In this document: piece after piece, positions 15,046-23,943 of the stretch | Numbering within the stretch: position 1 is the first letter of the stretch | How the letters are laid out: every line of letters begins with the position of its first letter | Source: Gelidibacter salicanalis | Lineage (GTDB): Bacteria; Bacteroidota; Bacteroidia; Flavobacteriales; Flavobacteriaceae | Length of the DNA stretch: 64,000 nucleotides | Assembly (NCBI RefSeq): GCF_007997285.1 | Contig: NZ_VORX01000007.1 | Location: 1 to 64,000 of the forward strand | Reading direction: 5' to 3' | Translations under genes and position numbers: made by a program | The notes under the pieces: generated by a model | Told to the model about the DNA's origin: nothing | Database searches by the model: none | The model's input: only the letters and a program-made list of their open reading frames with translations

Positions 15046-15764
15046 AAACGTTTTGCGCGTTCCAAATCTTCAGGTGTATCAATTTCTACACCTTCAACAT
15101 GCGTTTCTACCATTTTAATGCGTTTGCCATATTCCAAATACCTAATACATTCAATCTTTTCGGTCGCTTCAATAAATTGCATTGGTAAGTTGTAAAAATC
15201 CAAAAGGGCTTGTTTCCTAAAGGCATAAATACCTTTGTGTTTAAAATAACGCGCTCCCGCTGCCTTATCTCTTGGATATGGAATTGGACTTCTAGAAAAA
15301 TATAGGGCAAAATTATTCTGATCCACAATCACCTTTACCGTGTTAGGGTTACTGATATCCTCCCAATCGTGGATTTCTACCATCAGCGATGCCAAATCGA
15401 TCTGTTTATTGTGGTCGTCTTTAAAAGCATTGAGCACTTTCTCTAAACTTTCGCGTTCCGTAAATGGTTCATCACCTTGTACATTGACCACAATATCGAC
15501 ATCTAAATTTTCAACAGCTTCAGCAATCCGATCGCTGCCCGATTCATGCTCTTTTTTACTCATAATGGCCTTACCTCCATTTGTAACAATTTCGTCATAA
15601 ATAATGGTACTATCTGTCACCACATAAACCTCGTCAAAAAGTTTTGTGGCCACAGTGGCTTCATAAGTTCTGAGAATGACGGTTTTACCCGCTAAATCTT
15701 GCATCAGCTTTGCTGGAAATCGGGATGCGCTGTAACGCGCCGGAATCATTGAAATTATCTTCAT
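15036..15764 (-). CDS. kdsB: 3-deoxy-manno-octulosonate cytidylyltransferase (CMP-Kdo synthetase)
   Basis: A 242-residue enzyme of normal length that activates Kdo with CTP for lipopolysaccharide core assembly in the cytoplasm. Visible signatures are the N-terminal nucleotide-binding loop [23 protein letters not shown] (about residues 95-101), [19 protein letters not shown], the conserved [13 protein letters not shown] and the closing [10 protein letters not shown]. It is first in a four-gene minus-strand operon (kdsB, HAD, kdnB, acyltransferase) with overlaps or 1-12-base gaps. Confidence 0.93.
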   Translation of the reverse strand: MKIISMIPARYSASRFPAKLMQDLAGKTVILRTYEATVATKLFDEVYVVTDSTIIYDEIVTNGGKAIMSKKEHESGSDRIAEAVENLDVDIVVNVQGDEPFTERESLEKVLNAFKDDHNKQIDLASLMVEIHDWEDISNPNTVKVIVDQNNFALYFSRSPIPYPRDKAAGARYFKHKGIYAFRKQALLDFYNLPMQFIEATEKIECIRYLEYGKRIKMVETHVEGVEIDTPEDLERAKRLWK

Positions 15765-15809
15765 AGTTGACCGTTAATTCTAATCAAAAGTAAAACTTTT
15801 TAAGCTATT

Positions 15810-16373
15810 TCAGGGTTTGGAAGGTTTAATCTTTTTATAAAGTTTAAAAATAACAAATAGGACAAAAATCACTAATACAAAGGCTAGGATTGGAAGAAAT
15901 ATGGAAAAAATAGACATAACAATAGACGTTCCCGTTTCTACAGTAGATACCAACGGATTCCCTAAACCTGCTGTAGTTGTACTAGAGGTAAGACGAGATG
16001 CTCCGGCTGCACTTTTGATTGTTGCCGCGGTGCCGCCTCCGGCAATAATGGCAAGTGCCCAAGTGATGATCGGACTTAAATCGGCCACCGTAGAGACCAT
16101 CACCGCAGTTCCGGCAACGGCGGCTAACGGGATTGCTATCGTATCCAAAATATTATCCACAAAAGGAATGTAGTATCCTAAAATTTCAATTAAAGTGGCG
16201 ACACCTAACGTAATCACGGCAGTGAGACTGCCTATCCAAACCCAAGAGGAATTCAGTTCCCAAATATTAAAGTATGATGCTAAACTGAGCGCGAATAAGG
16301 GCAAGAACACTCTAAAACCTACAGATGCTGCCAGTCCGACACCCAAAAATATGCTAATTATTGTTTCAGTCAT
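15810..16373 (-). CDS. DUF4126 family membrane protein
   Basis: A 187-residue integral membrane protein with four or five hydrophobic helices. It has the DUF4126 opening LGVGLAASVGFRVFLPL, a glycine/alanine-rich central part (GGGTAATIKSAAGASR, about residues 116-131) and a short basic C-terminal tail (LYKKIKPSKP). The family has no established function. It has its own start, 45 bases upstream of kdsB in the same direction, so it may be read into the kdsB operon. Confidence 0.8.
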   Translation of the reverse strand: MTETIISIFLGVGLAASVGFRVFLPLFALSLASYFNIWELNSSWVWIGSLTAVITLGVATLIEILGYYIPFVDNILDTIAIPLAAVAGTAVMVSTVADLSPIITWALAIIAGGGTAATIKSAAGASRLTSSTTTAGLGNPLVSTVETGTSIVMSIFSIFLPILAFVLVIFVLFVIFKLYKKIKPSKP

Positions 16374-16492
16374 AATCGAGTGGAAATCCTAGGAAAGGAC
16401 TTTTTAAGTTTGTTGAATAATGCTTAAAGTTATAAAATTCCTATACATCTCCGATAAAATATTTTATGCCTTATAGAGCATTCCACTTTTAG

Positions 16493-17917
16493 TTACGCCG
16501 TAAAAAACTCATCGGGAAACCCGATCAAGTATAATTTCTCTTTTGCCCTTGTCATCGCAGTGTAAAGCCATCTTAAATAATCCTTATCGATACCATTTGG
16601 TAAATAAGGTTGCTCCACAAAAACTGTATGCCATTGGCCACCCTGCGATTTGTGACAGGTAATGGCATATGAGAATTTAACCTGCAACGCATTAAAATGC
16701 TTATTATTCTTAATTTTTAGAAATTTCTTATAGTTGGAAGTTACATCTTCATAGTCCTTTTGCACTTCCTGATATAATCGGTTAGATTCTTCATAAGGCA
16801 ATGACGGTGCTTCAGCTTCTATGGTGTCTAATAGTAAAACGGTTTCAAAGGGCGACATTTTAGGATAATCGACCATTTGCACCTTTACTTCAGCAAATCT
16901 AAAGCCATATAAATCCTGAATACTAAATATTTCCAAGACCTGAATAATGTCCCCATTGGCAATAAAACCAGCTTCAGAAGTCGGTTTTACCCAGAAATAA
17001 TTATTCTTTACCACCATTAAAAAATCGCCTACAGTAAGCTCATTTTCATTATTTAAGATCCGCTCTCTAATTTGCTTGTTGTACAAATTGGCACGTTTAT
17101 TACTTCTTACAATGATGGCCGTCTCCTCTTTGCCTTGGTCAGAATAGCCGTCATTTATGGCATCCATAATTTCGTAACCATCTATTAGTCTGACGATATC
17201 AGAATACCCATTCAGATCAAATTTGAACGATTCATAAAACTCGCCTTCCAATACATCACGCAAGTTGGTAGCGTTCATTAAGATACCGGAATCCTGACCT
17301 TGTCTCATCACCTCGTCCAACTCCATGCTCACGACACTTTTATTGTAGTTGAGATTCAATTGCACTTGGTCCAATGCTGGACTCAGATCCGATTTTACCG
17401 GTGGCAATTGCGCTTTATCACCAATAAGCAACAATTTACAATTGTGTCCGGAATACACGTATTGCATCAAATCATCCAATAAAGATCCATTTTCTAACAA
17501 TTTAGAATCTGAGGGTGTATCCGGAATCATGGATGCTTCATCAACAATAAATATAGTATCGCGATGTTTGTTGGGCTGCATTACAAATTTAACCCCGCCA
17601 CCCTGATCTTTTTTAGGGAAATAAATCTTTTTATGAATGGTAAACGCCTCCTTACCTGAATAATTAGAAATCACCTTGGCGGCCCTCCCTGTTGGTGCCA
17701 TCAACACCGCACTTTTTTTAATATGCCATAAATTGGAGACTAGAGTACCAATAATGCTGGTTTTTCCGGTACCTGCAAATCCTTTTAGCAGATAAATTTG
17801 GTTATTATTGGTGTCAAATACAAAATTTGTAAGCTGATCTAGGACAATATTCTGCTTTAAAGTAGGTTCAAAAGGAAATTTCTGTTTTAAATGTTTATAA
17901 AAATCGGAGGCGTTCAT
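16493..17917 (-). CDS. RecD-like superfamily 1 DNA helicase (AAA_30 with UvrD C-terminal)
   Basis: A 474-residue helicase. Walker A is GFAGTGKTS (about residues 45-53), GRAAK follows, Walker B is VDEASM, motif III is LIGDKAQLPPV, and VMRQGQDS comes next. The C-terminal UvrD-like part has CHKSQGGQWHTVFVEQ and YTAMTRAKEKLYL. It is shorter than RecD2 and lacks its N-terminal barrel and helix-hairpin-helix region. It belongs to the compact RecD-like helicases usual in Bacteroidota. A role in DNA repair or recombination is inferred. The divergent + strand gene starts 206 bases away. Confidence 0.88.
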   Translation of the reverse strand: MNASDFYKHLKQKFPFEPTLKQNIVLDQLTNFVFDTNNNQIYLLKGFAGTGKTSIIGTLVSNLWHIKKSAVLMAPTGRAAKVISNYSGKEAFTIHKKIYFPKKDQGGGVKFVMQPNKHRDTIFIVDEASMIPDTPSDSKLLENGSLLDDLMQYVYSGHNCKLLLIGDKAQLPPVKSDLSPALDQVQLNLNYNKSVVSMELDEVMRQGQDSGILMNATNLRDVLEGEFYESFKFDLNGYSDIVRLIDGYEIMDAINDGYSDQGKEETAIIVRSNKRANLYNKQIRERILNNENELTVGDFLMVVKNNYFWVKPTSEAGFIANGDIIQVLEIFSIQDLYGFRFAEVKVQMVDYPKMSPFETVLLLDTIEAEAPSLPYEESNRLYQEVQKDYEDVTSNYKKFLKIKNNKHFNALQVKFSYAITCHKSQGGQWHTVFVEQPYLPNGIDKDYLRWLYTAMTRAKEKLYLIGFPDEFFTA

Positions 17918-18052
17918 AATTCAATCGTTCATTAATCTTGAGGCGGAAAGATAAGGTTTATAAAGAATTGTCGTAACTTTAAAGATCAATTTTTGAAAGC
18001 CTTGAACAATATAAAGTACCATGCTTTTTTTAATTTAATCATTTTTATAGGG

Positions 18053-18088
18053 TTTGGTTTTCGTGAATAAAAAAAAATTGTAGATTTG
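18053..18088 (+). promoter_or_regulatory. Bacteroidota-type promoter for the hypothetical-DUF3822-rsmD operon
   Basis: A TTTG at 18053-18056 is followed after 24 bases by TAGATTTG (18081-18088), an exact match to TANNTTTG. Transcription would start near 18095, about 28 bases before the ATG. The spacing is one base longer than the usual upper limit. Confidence 0.55.
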
Positions 18089-18122
18089 CGTTAGACCATT
18101 TATAAAAATAAACTCACAAACT

Positions 18123-18851
18123 ATGCTAACAGTAATTATTGCTATTGTAATTGTTATCCTTCTTACGATTGGAATCGTTTGGTTGATTGACAAATTTGTT
18201 CCTAAAAAAATTAAGCCAATTTTACATATTGTACTCTGGGCAGCTATTGCTTTTTTAGGCTATTCAACTTTCATGTCAGTGTACGGCGAAATTGAATTTA
18301 ATAAACGTAAAGATAAAAGCTATGCGGCAGTTATTGAAAAACTAATTGACATTAGAGATTCAGAAATGGCTTATAAGCAAGTTAACGGAAAATTTACGGA
18401 TAGCTTTGACGCCTTAGTAAAATTTATTGATACCGCACATTATACTATTACACAACGTAAAGATTCTACCGTATTTGATGCAGAAGCAACAAAAAAATTC
18501 GGTGGGGTTACCATGACTAAAGAGATTATTATTATTGATACTCTAGGTACTGTTTCTGTAAAAGACTCTTTATTTGGTGCAGATACACGTTATAAAACCA
18601 TGATGAATGTGCCAGTAGGTAAACCAGGTACTAAGTTTACATTAAAAGCGGGTATGTTAGATAATATTCCGGTATTTGAAGCTAGTGTAGATAAATCACT
18701 TATTCTTGATGGTGAAGACACTAACTTAGTCGCTAAAGAAAAGCAAGTGATTTCTGTTGATGGTGTAAACGGACCGAAACTTATGGTAGGTTCTATGGAT
18801 GAAGTTAAGACTAACGGAAACTGGCCAAAAAATTATTCAACGAAAGATTAA
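18123..18851 (+). CDS. Conserved flavobacterial membrane-anchored protein, function unknown
   Basis: A 242-residue protein with two adjacent hydrophobic helices (about residues 1-24 and 32-52) and a large soluble part. That part starts with a charged helix (YGEIEFNKRKDKSYAAVIEKL) followed by beta-rich sequence. I recognise no catalytic motif. It is first in an operon with DUF3822 and rsmD, and has a good promoter 35 bases upstream. Its resemblance to hypothetical proteins in other flavobacteria is from memory only. Confidence 0.65.
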   Translation: MLTVIIAIVIVILLTIGIVWLIDKFVPKKIKPILHIVLWAAIAFLGYSTFMSVYGEIEFNKRKDKSYAAVIEKLIDIRDSEMAYKQVNGKFTDSFDALVKFIDTAHYTITQRKDSTVFDAEATKKFGGVTMTKEIIIIDTLGTVSVKDSLFGADTRYKTMMNVPVGKPGTKFTLKAGMLDNIPVFEASVDKSLILDGEDTNLVAKEKQVISVDGVNGPKLMVGSMDEVKTNGNWPKNYSTKD

Positions 18852-18852
18852 A

Positions 18853-19671
18853 TTGGAATCAATTCTCTTAAAAAAACTGTCCATTCAAATTAGTTTGAGT
18901 GGACTTTCTTTTTGTATCCTAAATGGTGCTGACCGCAAAGTTGTGTATTTAAAACGCTTCGATTTTAAAACAAAACTTACTCCGGAAGCCGTTTTAGAGC
19001 ATCTTAAAAACGCCATCGCAGAAGAGTCTTCCCTTAACGAAACTTTTGACAGCGTTTTAGTACTGTTTCAAAATGAGCTTTCTAACCTGGTGCCTGAAAA
19101 GTTTTTTAATGAAGCGCATTCTGCCGATTATTTAAAGTTCAGTTCTAAAATCATTAAAACTGATTTTATTTCTCACGATACTATTGCCGCCAATAAAAGT
19201 GTGAATGTTTTTGTACCTTATGTGAATATCAATAATTATATATTTGAAATTTACGGAGCATTTGAGTACAAACATGCAGCAACAATCTTGATAGAACATG
19301 CCTTAAAAAACGAGGTCGATGTAGAAGAGGACCATATGTATCTAAATATTGCACCCTTTCATTACGAAATGGTTGTGCTTAAACAAGGACAACTCCAGCT
19401 CTATAATTCTTTTGAATATACTACCTCAGAAGATTTTATTTATTATATTCTTTTTGCCGTTGAGCAACTTAAGTTGAACCCAGAAAACTTAAAGGTTAAA
19501 CTATCTGGTACGATTGAGAAGGATGATCCACTCTATAAACTATTATATACCTATATCAGATTTGTAGCTTTTGAACACCCATCAGAAAAATTTACGTTTG
19601 ATCAGTTAGATCTCCAAGTGTCAAAGCACCAACACACCCTTATTTTAAACAGTTTCAATCCATGCGAATAA
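18853..19671 (+). CDS. DUF3822 family protein
   Basis: About 272 residues, recognisable as DUF3822 by KLSIQISLSGLSFCIL near the N terminus, the two-lobed ASKHA-like beta/alpha layout, and NIAPFHYEMVVLKQGQL in the middle. The fold resembles actin-like or pilus-assembly ATPase proteins, but the function is unknown. An in-frame ATG at 18799 would overlap the previous gene by 53 bases. The TTG at 18853, one base after the upstream stop, places the conserved N terminus at the usual distance and is preferred. The gene overlaps rsmD by 10 bases. Confidence 0.72.
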   Translation: MESILLKKLSIQISLSGLSFCILNGADRKVVYLKRFDFKTKLTPEAVLEHLKNAIAEESSLNETFDSVLVLFQNELSNLVPEKFFNEAHSADYLKFSSKIIKTDFISHDTIAANKSVNVFVPYVNINNYIFEIYGAFEYKHAATILIEHALKNEVDVEEDHMYLNIAPFHYEMVVLKQGQLQLYNSFEYTTSEDFIYYILFAVEQLKLNPENLKVKLSGTIEKDDPLYKLLYTYIRFVAFEHPSEKFTFDQLDLQVSKHQHTLILNSFNPCE

Positions 19672-20216
19672 TCTCAGGTCAATTTAAAGGAAGACGTATT
19701 ACACCGCCTAAAAACTTGCCGGTGCGTCCCACCACGGATATGGCCAAAGAGGCACTCTTTAATATCCTAAACAATAATTTTTACTTTGACGAAATTTCTG
19801 TTTTAGATCTTTTCGCCGGAACAGGAAGCATCAGTTTCGAATTTGCATCGAGAGGGACGGCCCACATCACTTCTGTAGATGAAGATTTTGGGTGTGTCAA
19901 GTTCATCAATAAAACTGCTGAAGAATTTGAAATGGACATAAAAACGGTAAAGAGTGATGTTTTTAAATTTTTGGAAACTACCAAATTACAGGTGAATGTC
20001 ATTTTTGCTGATCCACCTTACGCGTTCAGTTTAGAACAATTCACGAAAATTCCGGAATTGGTGTTTCAAAATAACCTTTTGGAGGATGACGGGGTTCTAA
20101 TTGTAGAAAGCGCTAAGCAAATGGATCTTTCAACTCTTCCCTATTTTAGTTATTCGAAAAATTATGGCAGTAGCTTATTTAGTTATTTTGAAAGACCGGC
20201 CTTGACCATTGGTTAA
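19662..20216 (+). CDS. rsmD: 16S rRNA (guanine966-N2)-methyltransferase RsmD
   Basis: A 184-residue SAM-dependent methyltransferase. The N-terminal rRNA-binding signature RIISGQFKGRRI and PVRPTTDMAKEALFNIL are followed by the SAM motif VLDLFAGTGSISFE (about residues 46-59) and the catalytic ADPPYAF motif (about 115-121). It methylates G966 of 16S rRNA in the 30S subunit. Its length matches the family. Its start overlaps the DUF3822 stop, so the two are probably translationally coupled. A strong bidirectional terminator follows. Confidence 0.92.
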   Translation: MRIISGQFKGRRITPPKNLPVRPTTDMAKEALFNILNNNFYFDEISVLDLFAGTGSISFEFASRGTAHITSVDEDFGCVKFINKTAEEFEMDIKTVKSDVFKFLETTKLQVNVIFADPPYAFSLEQFTKIPELVFQNNLLEDDGVLIVESAKQMDLSTLPYFSYSKNYGSSLFSYFERPALTIG

Positions 20217-20242
20217 TCTCATTCATATCCTTTAGATAAAAA

Positions 20243-20274
20243 CAAAGCCCTTTGGAAATTTCCAAAGGGCTTGT
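20243..20274. terminator. Bidirectional terminator between rsmD and rnpB
   Basis: AAGCCCTTTGGAAA (20245-20258) and TTTCCAAAGGGCTT (20259-20272) form a perfect 14-bp palindrome flanked by A-rich DNA on the left and TTGTTTGTTT on the right. It can end rsmD transcription on + and, seven bases beyond the RNase P 3' end, rnpB transcription on minus. Confidence 0.75.
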
Positions 20275-20280
20275 TTGTTT

Positions 20281-20648
20281 AAGTAAATCTATAAGCCGAA
20301 TTCTGTATCACGTTCCCGATAATTATCGAGCCGCGACCCTTATCATTTATCTGAGTGTACTGTTGCCAGCACACTTTAGCTGTCTACCCTCCAACAATCG
20401 AGCGTGCCGCCCTCTCGCCTGCCACTATCTGTTAAAAACAAACAGCGAGCAAGCAGCGTTGGTTTACATGACATTGCACCACATAGAGTTTACCTGGTTT
20501 CACTACAGCATGACCTGTACATACTTTCTGTTGCACTTTTCCTGATCTCACGACCGATGGCCATTAACCATTATGTTGCACTACGGTGTTCGGACTTTCC
20601 TCCAATTGTCCAATTAAATTGAACATTCAGCGATAAGGCGATTTACTT
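20281..20648 (-). ncRNA. rnpB: RNase P RNA (rnpB)
   Basis: The catalytic RNA of RNase P, read on the minus strand. The 3' signature complementary to ATAAGCCGAATTCTGT (20291-20306) and the 5' conserved GGAAAGTCCGAACACCG (complement at about 20584-20600) are both present, as in bacterial type A RNAs. P1 is visible directly: AAGTAAATC (20281-20289) pairs with GATTTACTT (20640-20648), which fixes both ends and gives a length of 368. The conserved ACAGTAG/GAGGGTAGAC-type segments of the middle are also recognisable. The 5' end is set six bases after a -7 box. Confidence 0.93.
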
Positions 20649-20653
20649 GGGGA

Positions 20654-20661
20654 CAAAGTTA
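20654..20661 (-). promoter_or_regulatory. -7 box of rnpB
   Basis: On the minus strand this reads TAACTTTG, an exact TANNTTTG match. It ends 5-6 bases before the P1 5' base (20648), the expected distance to the start site. No clear TTTG -33 element is seen. Confidence 0.55.
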
Positions 20662-20830
20662 ATGTAAAGTTTGATCTGCTTAACGTTTTAAGAGCCTTAA
20701 ATTACCACTTATATCAACTTAAGTTTTGGCAACGTTTGACAGAATTTCAACAGCCGAAACTCCTAACATTTTTTGTTGATAACTAATACTAAAATCGGCC
20801 ATTGTAGCTGCATATTTAAAACTGATTTTA

Positions 20831-20838
20831 TAACTTTG
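20831..20838 (+). promoter_or_regulatory. -7 box of dnaX
   Basis: TAACTTTG is an exact TANNTTTG match 50 bases before the dnaX ATG. A TTG at 20802-20804 lies 26 bases upstream, longer than usual for a -33 element. Confidence 0.45.
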
Positions 20839-20888
20839 TGACTTCTAGTTTGACATCTCAAAATGTCGGCATCACTAGAGTATAATCA

Positions 20889-22619
20889 ATGGAACATTTC
20901 ATCGTATCGGCACGCAAGTATAGACCCCAGACATTTAAGGATGTTGTGGGGCAGCAGGCTATTACCAATACGTTATTAAATGCCATTGAACACAATCATT
21001 TAGCCCAAGCCCTACTCTTTACTGGGCCACGTGGTGTTGGTAAAACAACCTGCGCCCGTATCTTGGCAAAAATGATCAATAGTGATGGCACCGAGCAGGA
21101 AGACGAAGATTTCGCTTTTAATATTTTTGAATTGGATGCCGCGTCGAACAACTCGGTTGATGATATCAGAAATTTAACGGATCAGGTTCGGATTCCGCCA
21201 CAAGTTGGTAAGTACAAGGTCTATATTATTGATGAGGTGCATATGCTTTCTCAGGCCGCCTTTAATGCGTTTTTGAAAACGCTCGAGGAGCCACCAAAGC
21301 ATTGTATTTTTATCTTGGCCACTACGGAAAAACATAAAATCATTCCAACGATTTTATCCCGGTGTCAGATTTTCGACTTTAAACGCATCACCGTTAAAGA
21401 TGCTAAAAACTATTTAAAGTACATTGCCGACGAACAAGGAATTGATGCGGAAGATGACGCGCTGCACATCATTGCCCAAAAGGCCGATGGCGCCATGCGA
21501 GATGCCCTATCGATATTTGACAGGGTGGTCAGTTTTTCTGGTAAAAATTTAACCCGACAGGCAGTAACTGAAAACTTAAATGTTTTAGATTACGAAACCT
21601 ATTTTACAAGCACCGACTTCATCTTAGAAAATAAAATTCCAGAATTGCTCATCCAGTTTAATGAGACCTTATCAAAAGGTTTTGATGGGCATCATTATAT
21701 TGCGGGCTTGGCATCTCATTTTAGAGATCTAATGGTTTGTAAAAATGAGCATACTATTGAACTTCTCGAGGTTGGAGAGGACACCAAACTTAAATATATG
21801 GAACAGTCCAGAAAAGCCAGCTATGAGTTCCTGATGAAGGGCATTGAGTTAGCTAACGACTGCGATCTCAAATTTAAAAACAGTAAGAATCAACGCTTAC
21901 TCGTTGAACTGACCTTAATGCAGCTTGCCTCTATCACTTTTGATGGAGAAAAAAAAAATAGCAAACATTACATAATTCCTGCTTCTTATTTTAAAGCCAA
22001 AGGCATTACACCTGTTCCCGTCACCCTTCCTAAAAAAGAAGTTGAAGCGTCCAATGTAGTGGCAGAACCCGTTCAGCCTGCTCCAGAAGCTAAACCAAAC
22101 GCGACACAGAATCCGTATGCCCAGACAACCATTCCTAAAATTGATCTCAAGCTAGATAATAAGCGTACCTCTGGGTTATCTTTAAAAAGTATCAAGGCTA
22201 AAAAAGAGCACTTGATTAAGCAAATGGAGGTGGTCATTGATCCTAATGATTTGCCTGCTGAGGAATTTACCCAAGAAGCTTTTAACGCGGCATGGGCTTC
22301 TTACATTTCAACCTTAAACGCTAAAGGCGAAAAGATCATGGTGTCAATGTTAGAAATGAGTAAACCTGTTTTAAAAGGAACAGCCATTTACGTTGAATTT
22401 CCCATTGAATCCCTGAAAATCGAATTGGAGCGGGCACAGTTTCCGTTGATGGAACATCTTAGAAAATCACTTCGGAATTTTAATTTATCTTTAGAAATTG
22501 AAGTCAACGAGGAAATATCTAAAAAATATGCGTTTTCGCCAATCGAAAAATATGAAAAACTTAAAGAGAAAAATCCAAATATAGAGCTATTAAGATCCAC
22601 CTTTGGATTGGATTTATAA
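20889..22619 (+). CDS. dnaX: DNA polymerase III subunit gamma/tau
   Basis: A 576-residue clamp-loader ATPase. Walker A is GPRGVGKTTCARILAK (about residues 45-60), Walker B is IIDEVHMLS, sensor 1 is LATTEKHK, and the SRC/arginine-finger segment is ILSRCQIFDFKRI. The collar domain reaches about residue 360. A Pro/Ala-rich linker and a C-terminal tau-like domain (about 450-576) follow. The four-cysteine zinc module normally inserted after Walker A is replaced by an acidic stretch (SDGTEQEDEDFAF), as is usual in Bacteroidota. It loads the sliding clamp and organises the replisome. Confidence 0.95.
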   Translation: MEHFIVSARKYRPQTFKDVVGQQAITNTLLNAIEHNHLAQALLFTGPRGVGKTTCARILAKMINSDGTEQEDEDFAFNIFELDAASNNSVDDIRNLTDQVRIPPQVGKYKVYIIDEVHMLSQAAFNAFLKTLEEPPKHCIFILATTEKHKIIPTILSRCQIFDFKRITVKDAKNYLKYIADEQGIDAEDDALHIIAQKADGAMRDALSIFDRVVSFSGKNLTRQAVTENLNVLDYETYFTSTDFILENKIPELLIQFNETLSKGFDGHHYIAGLASHFRDLMVCKNEHTIELLEVGEDTKLKYMEQSRKASYEFLMKGIELANDCDLKFKNSKNQRLLVELTLMQLASITFDGEKKNSKHYIIPASYFKAKGITPVPVTLPKKEVEASNVVAEPVQPAPEAKPNATQNPYAQTTIPKIDLKLDNKRTSGLSLKSIKAKKEHLIKQMEVVIDPNDLPAEEFTQEAFNAAWASYISTLNAKGEKIMVSMLEMSKPVLKGTAIYVEFPIESLKIELERAQFPLMEHLRKSLRNFNLSLEIEVNEEISKKYAFSPIEKYEKLKEKNPNIELLRSTFGLDL

Positions 22620-22669
22620 ACTTTAGTTTCCTATTTTTCAAAAATCGCCATTGATAAATCACCTCTACC

Positions 22670-23221
22670 ATGAAAAACTTTTTAGGAGTACTTTTTGTAA
22701 TAGCTGTTGTATGTTTTAGCTGTGATGGCCGGCAAACTAAAAAAGAATCCTTGCAAAAAGCGGTTTCCGAATTTAATTTAAAAGCTGTACCCATTCCTAC
22801 TATAACCCACAGTCCCGAAGCCTATACGGAAATTGTTACGGATACATTAATTGCCAATATCGTAAAGGTGCATATTAAAAATTACACCTTGAAGGATGCT
22901 CAAATTTTGGTTCCGACAAGCGTGCCGGGACGACAGCACTACCAACGGGTCTTTGAATCAGAAATCTTAATTACGACAGCTACTAAAAATATACTACATA
23001 CCCATATTTCGGCGCAGCACTTTAGAGCGATAGATAGTGACCCCTTCTGGGACCATGCTACCTTACAACATACGTGGGTAAATCAGGAATTATCTTCCCT
23101 AGAAGATATAACTTTGGACATCTCCTTTATGAACCCGCTGACATCAGCATTTAAGTTGTACCGGATGTCTATTAATGCCCAGGGTCAACAAACCTTGACT
23201 AGAATAGAGGAACGCAGTTAA
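22670..23221 (+). CDS. Lipoprotein of unknown function
   Basis: A 183-residue protein with a lipoprotein signal (hydrophobic residues 4-15, Cys at 18 in CFSCDG) and a mature domain of alternating beta strands. No family signature is recognised. It follows dnaX by 50 bases in the same direction and precedes miaE by 59 bases. No catalytic residues stand out. Confidence 0.6.
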   Translation: MKNFLGVLFVIAVVCFSCDGRQTKKESLQKAVSEFNLKAVPIPTITHSPEAYTEIVTDTLIANIVKVHIKNYTLKDAQILVPTSVPGRQHYQRVFESEILITTATKNILHTHISAQHFRAIDSDPFWDHATLQHTWVNQELSSLEDITLDISFMNPLTSAFKLYRMSINAQGQQTLTRIEERS

Positions 23222-23280
23222 AAAAAAGACGAAATAAAAGACCATTTTTATAGATGGTCAAAATAATACCAAATAAGAAT

Positions 23281-23862
23281 ATGCTCGGACTTAAATTACC
23301 AACAGATCCACGTTGGGTCAATATTGTAGAAAAAAACATAGAAGACATCTTAACGGACCACGCTTATTGTGAACAAAAAGCTACTAGTACAGCAATCTCA
23401 TTAATCGTTAGTTTTCCGGAATATACAGATTTAGTGCAAGAAATGGTAGCTTTAGTAAAGGAAGAAATTAGTCATTTTAAAATGGTGCACGACAAGATAT
23501 TAGAAAACGGCTGGATTTTGGGCAGAGACCGAAAAGATGATTATGTACTTCAATTGATAACGTTCTTTCCGAAAGGTGGCAGCAGAACCACCCAACTCGT
23601 GCACCGCTTGCTATACGCGGCTTTAATTGAAGCGCGCAGTTGCGAACGTTTCCGTTTGCTTTCTGAAGAATTAGAAGATAAAGAACTGGCAGAATTCTAT
23701 CGGAAATTAATGGTGAGTGAAGCCAATCACTATACCATGTTTTTAGGATTTGCCAGACAGTACGGCGATCGTAAGGAGGTTGATCAAAAGTGGAATGATC
23801 TCTTAGACTATGAAGCAGAAATAATGAAAAATTTGAGTAAAAGCGAAACCATTCACGGCTAA
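23281..23862 (+). CDS. miaE: tRNA 2-methylthio-N6-isopentenyladenosine hydroxylase MiaE
   Basis: A 193-residue ferritin-like diiron enzyme that hydroxylates ms2i6A37 in tRNA. The diiron ligand pattern is visible: EEISHFKMVH (E and ExxH, near residues 72-81), EARSCERF and SEANHYTMF (second ExxH). The start MLGLKLPTDPRW is the conserved N terminus of the family, so ATG 23281 is preferred over ATG 23254. A bidirectional terminator follows 30 bases after the stop. Confidence 0.88.
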   Translation: MLGLKLPTDPRWVNIVEKNIEDILTDHAYCEQKATSTAISLIVSFPEYTDLVQEMVALVKEEISHFKMVHDKILENGWILGRDRKDDYVLQLITFFPKGGSRTTQLVHRLLYAALIEARSCERFRLLSEELEDKELAEFYRKLMVSEANHYTMFLGFARQYGDRKEVDQKWNDLLDYEAEIMKNLSKSETIHG

Positions 23863-23894
23863 TAAATTTTTAAAATTTGCTCACGTATGGTCAT

Positions 23895-23926
23895 AAAAAA
23901 AGCTCCAAAATTTGGAGCTTTTTTTA
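23895..23926. terminator. Bidirectional terminator between miaE and the outer-membrane protein gene
   Basis: AGCTCCAAA and TTTGGAGCT (23901-23919) form a 9-bp stem extended by A and T runs on the two sides, giving a T tract in both directions. It separates two convergent genes. Confidence 0.8.
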
Positions 23927-23943
23927 GTAGTTGAGTAAAGCAA

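Noticed and set aside
20252-20622. Plus-strand open frames over the RNase P RNA
   Set aside because: The region is fully explained by rnpB on the minus strand with visible P1 pairing.
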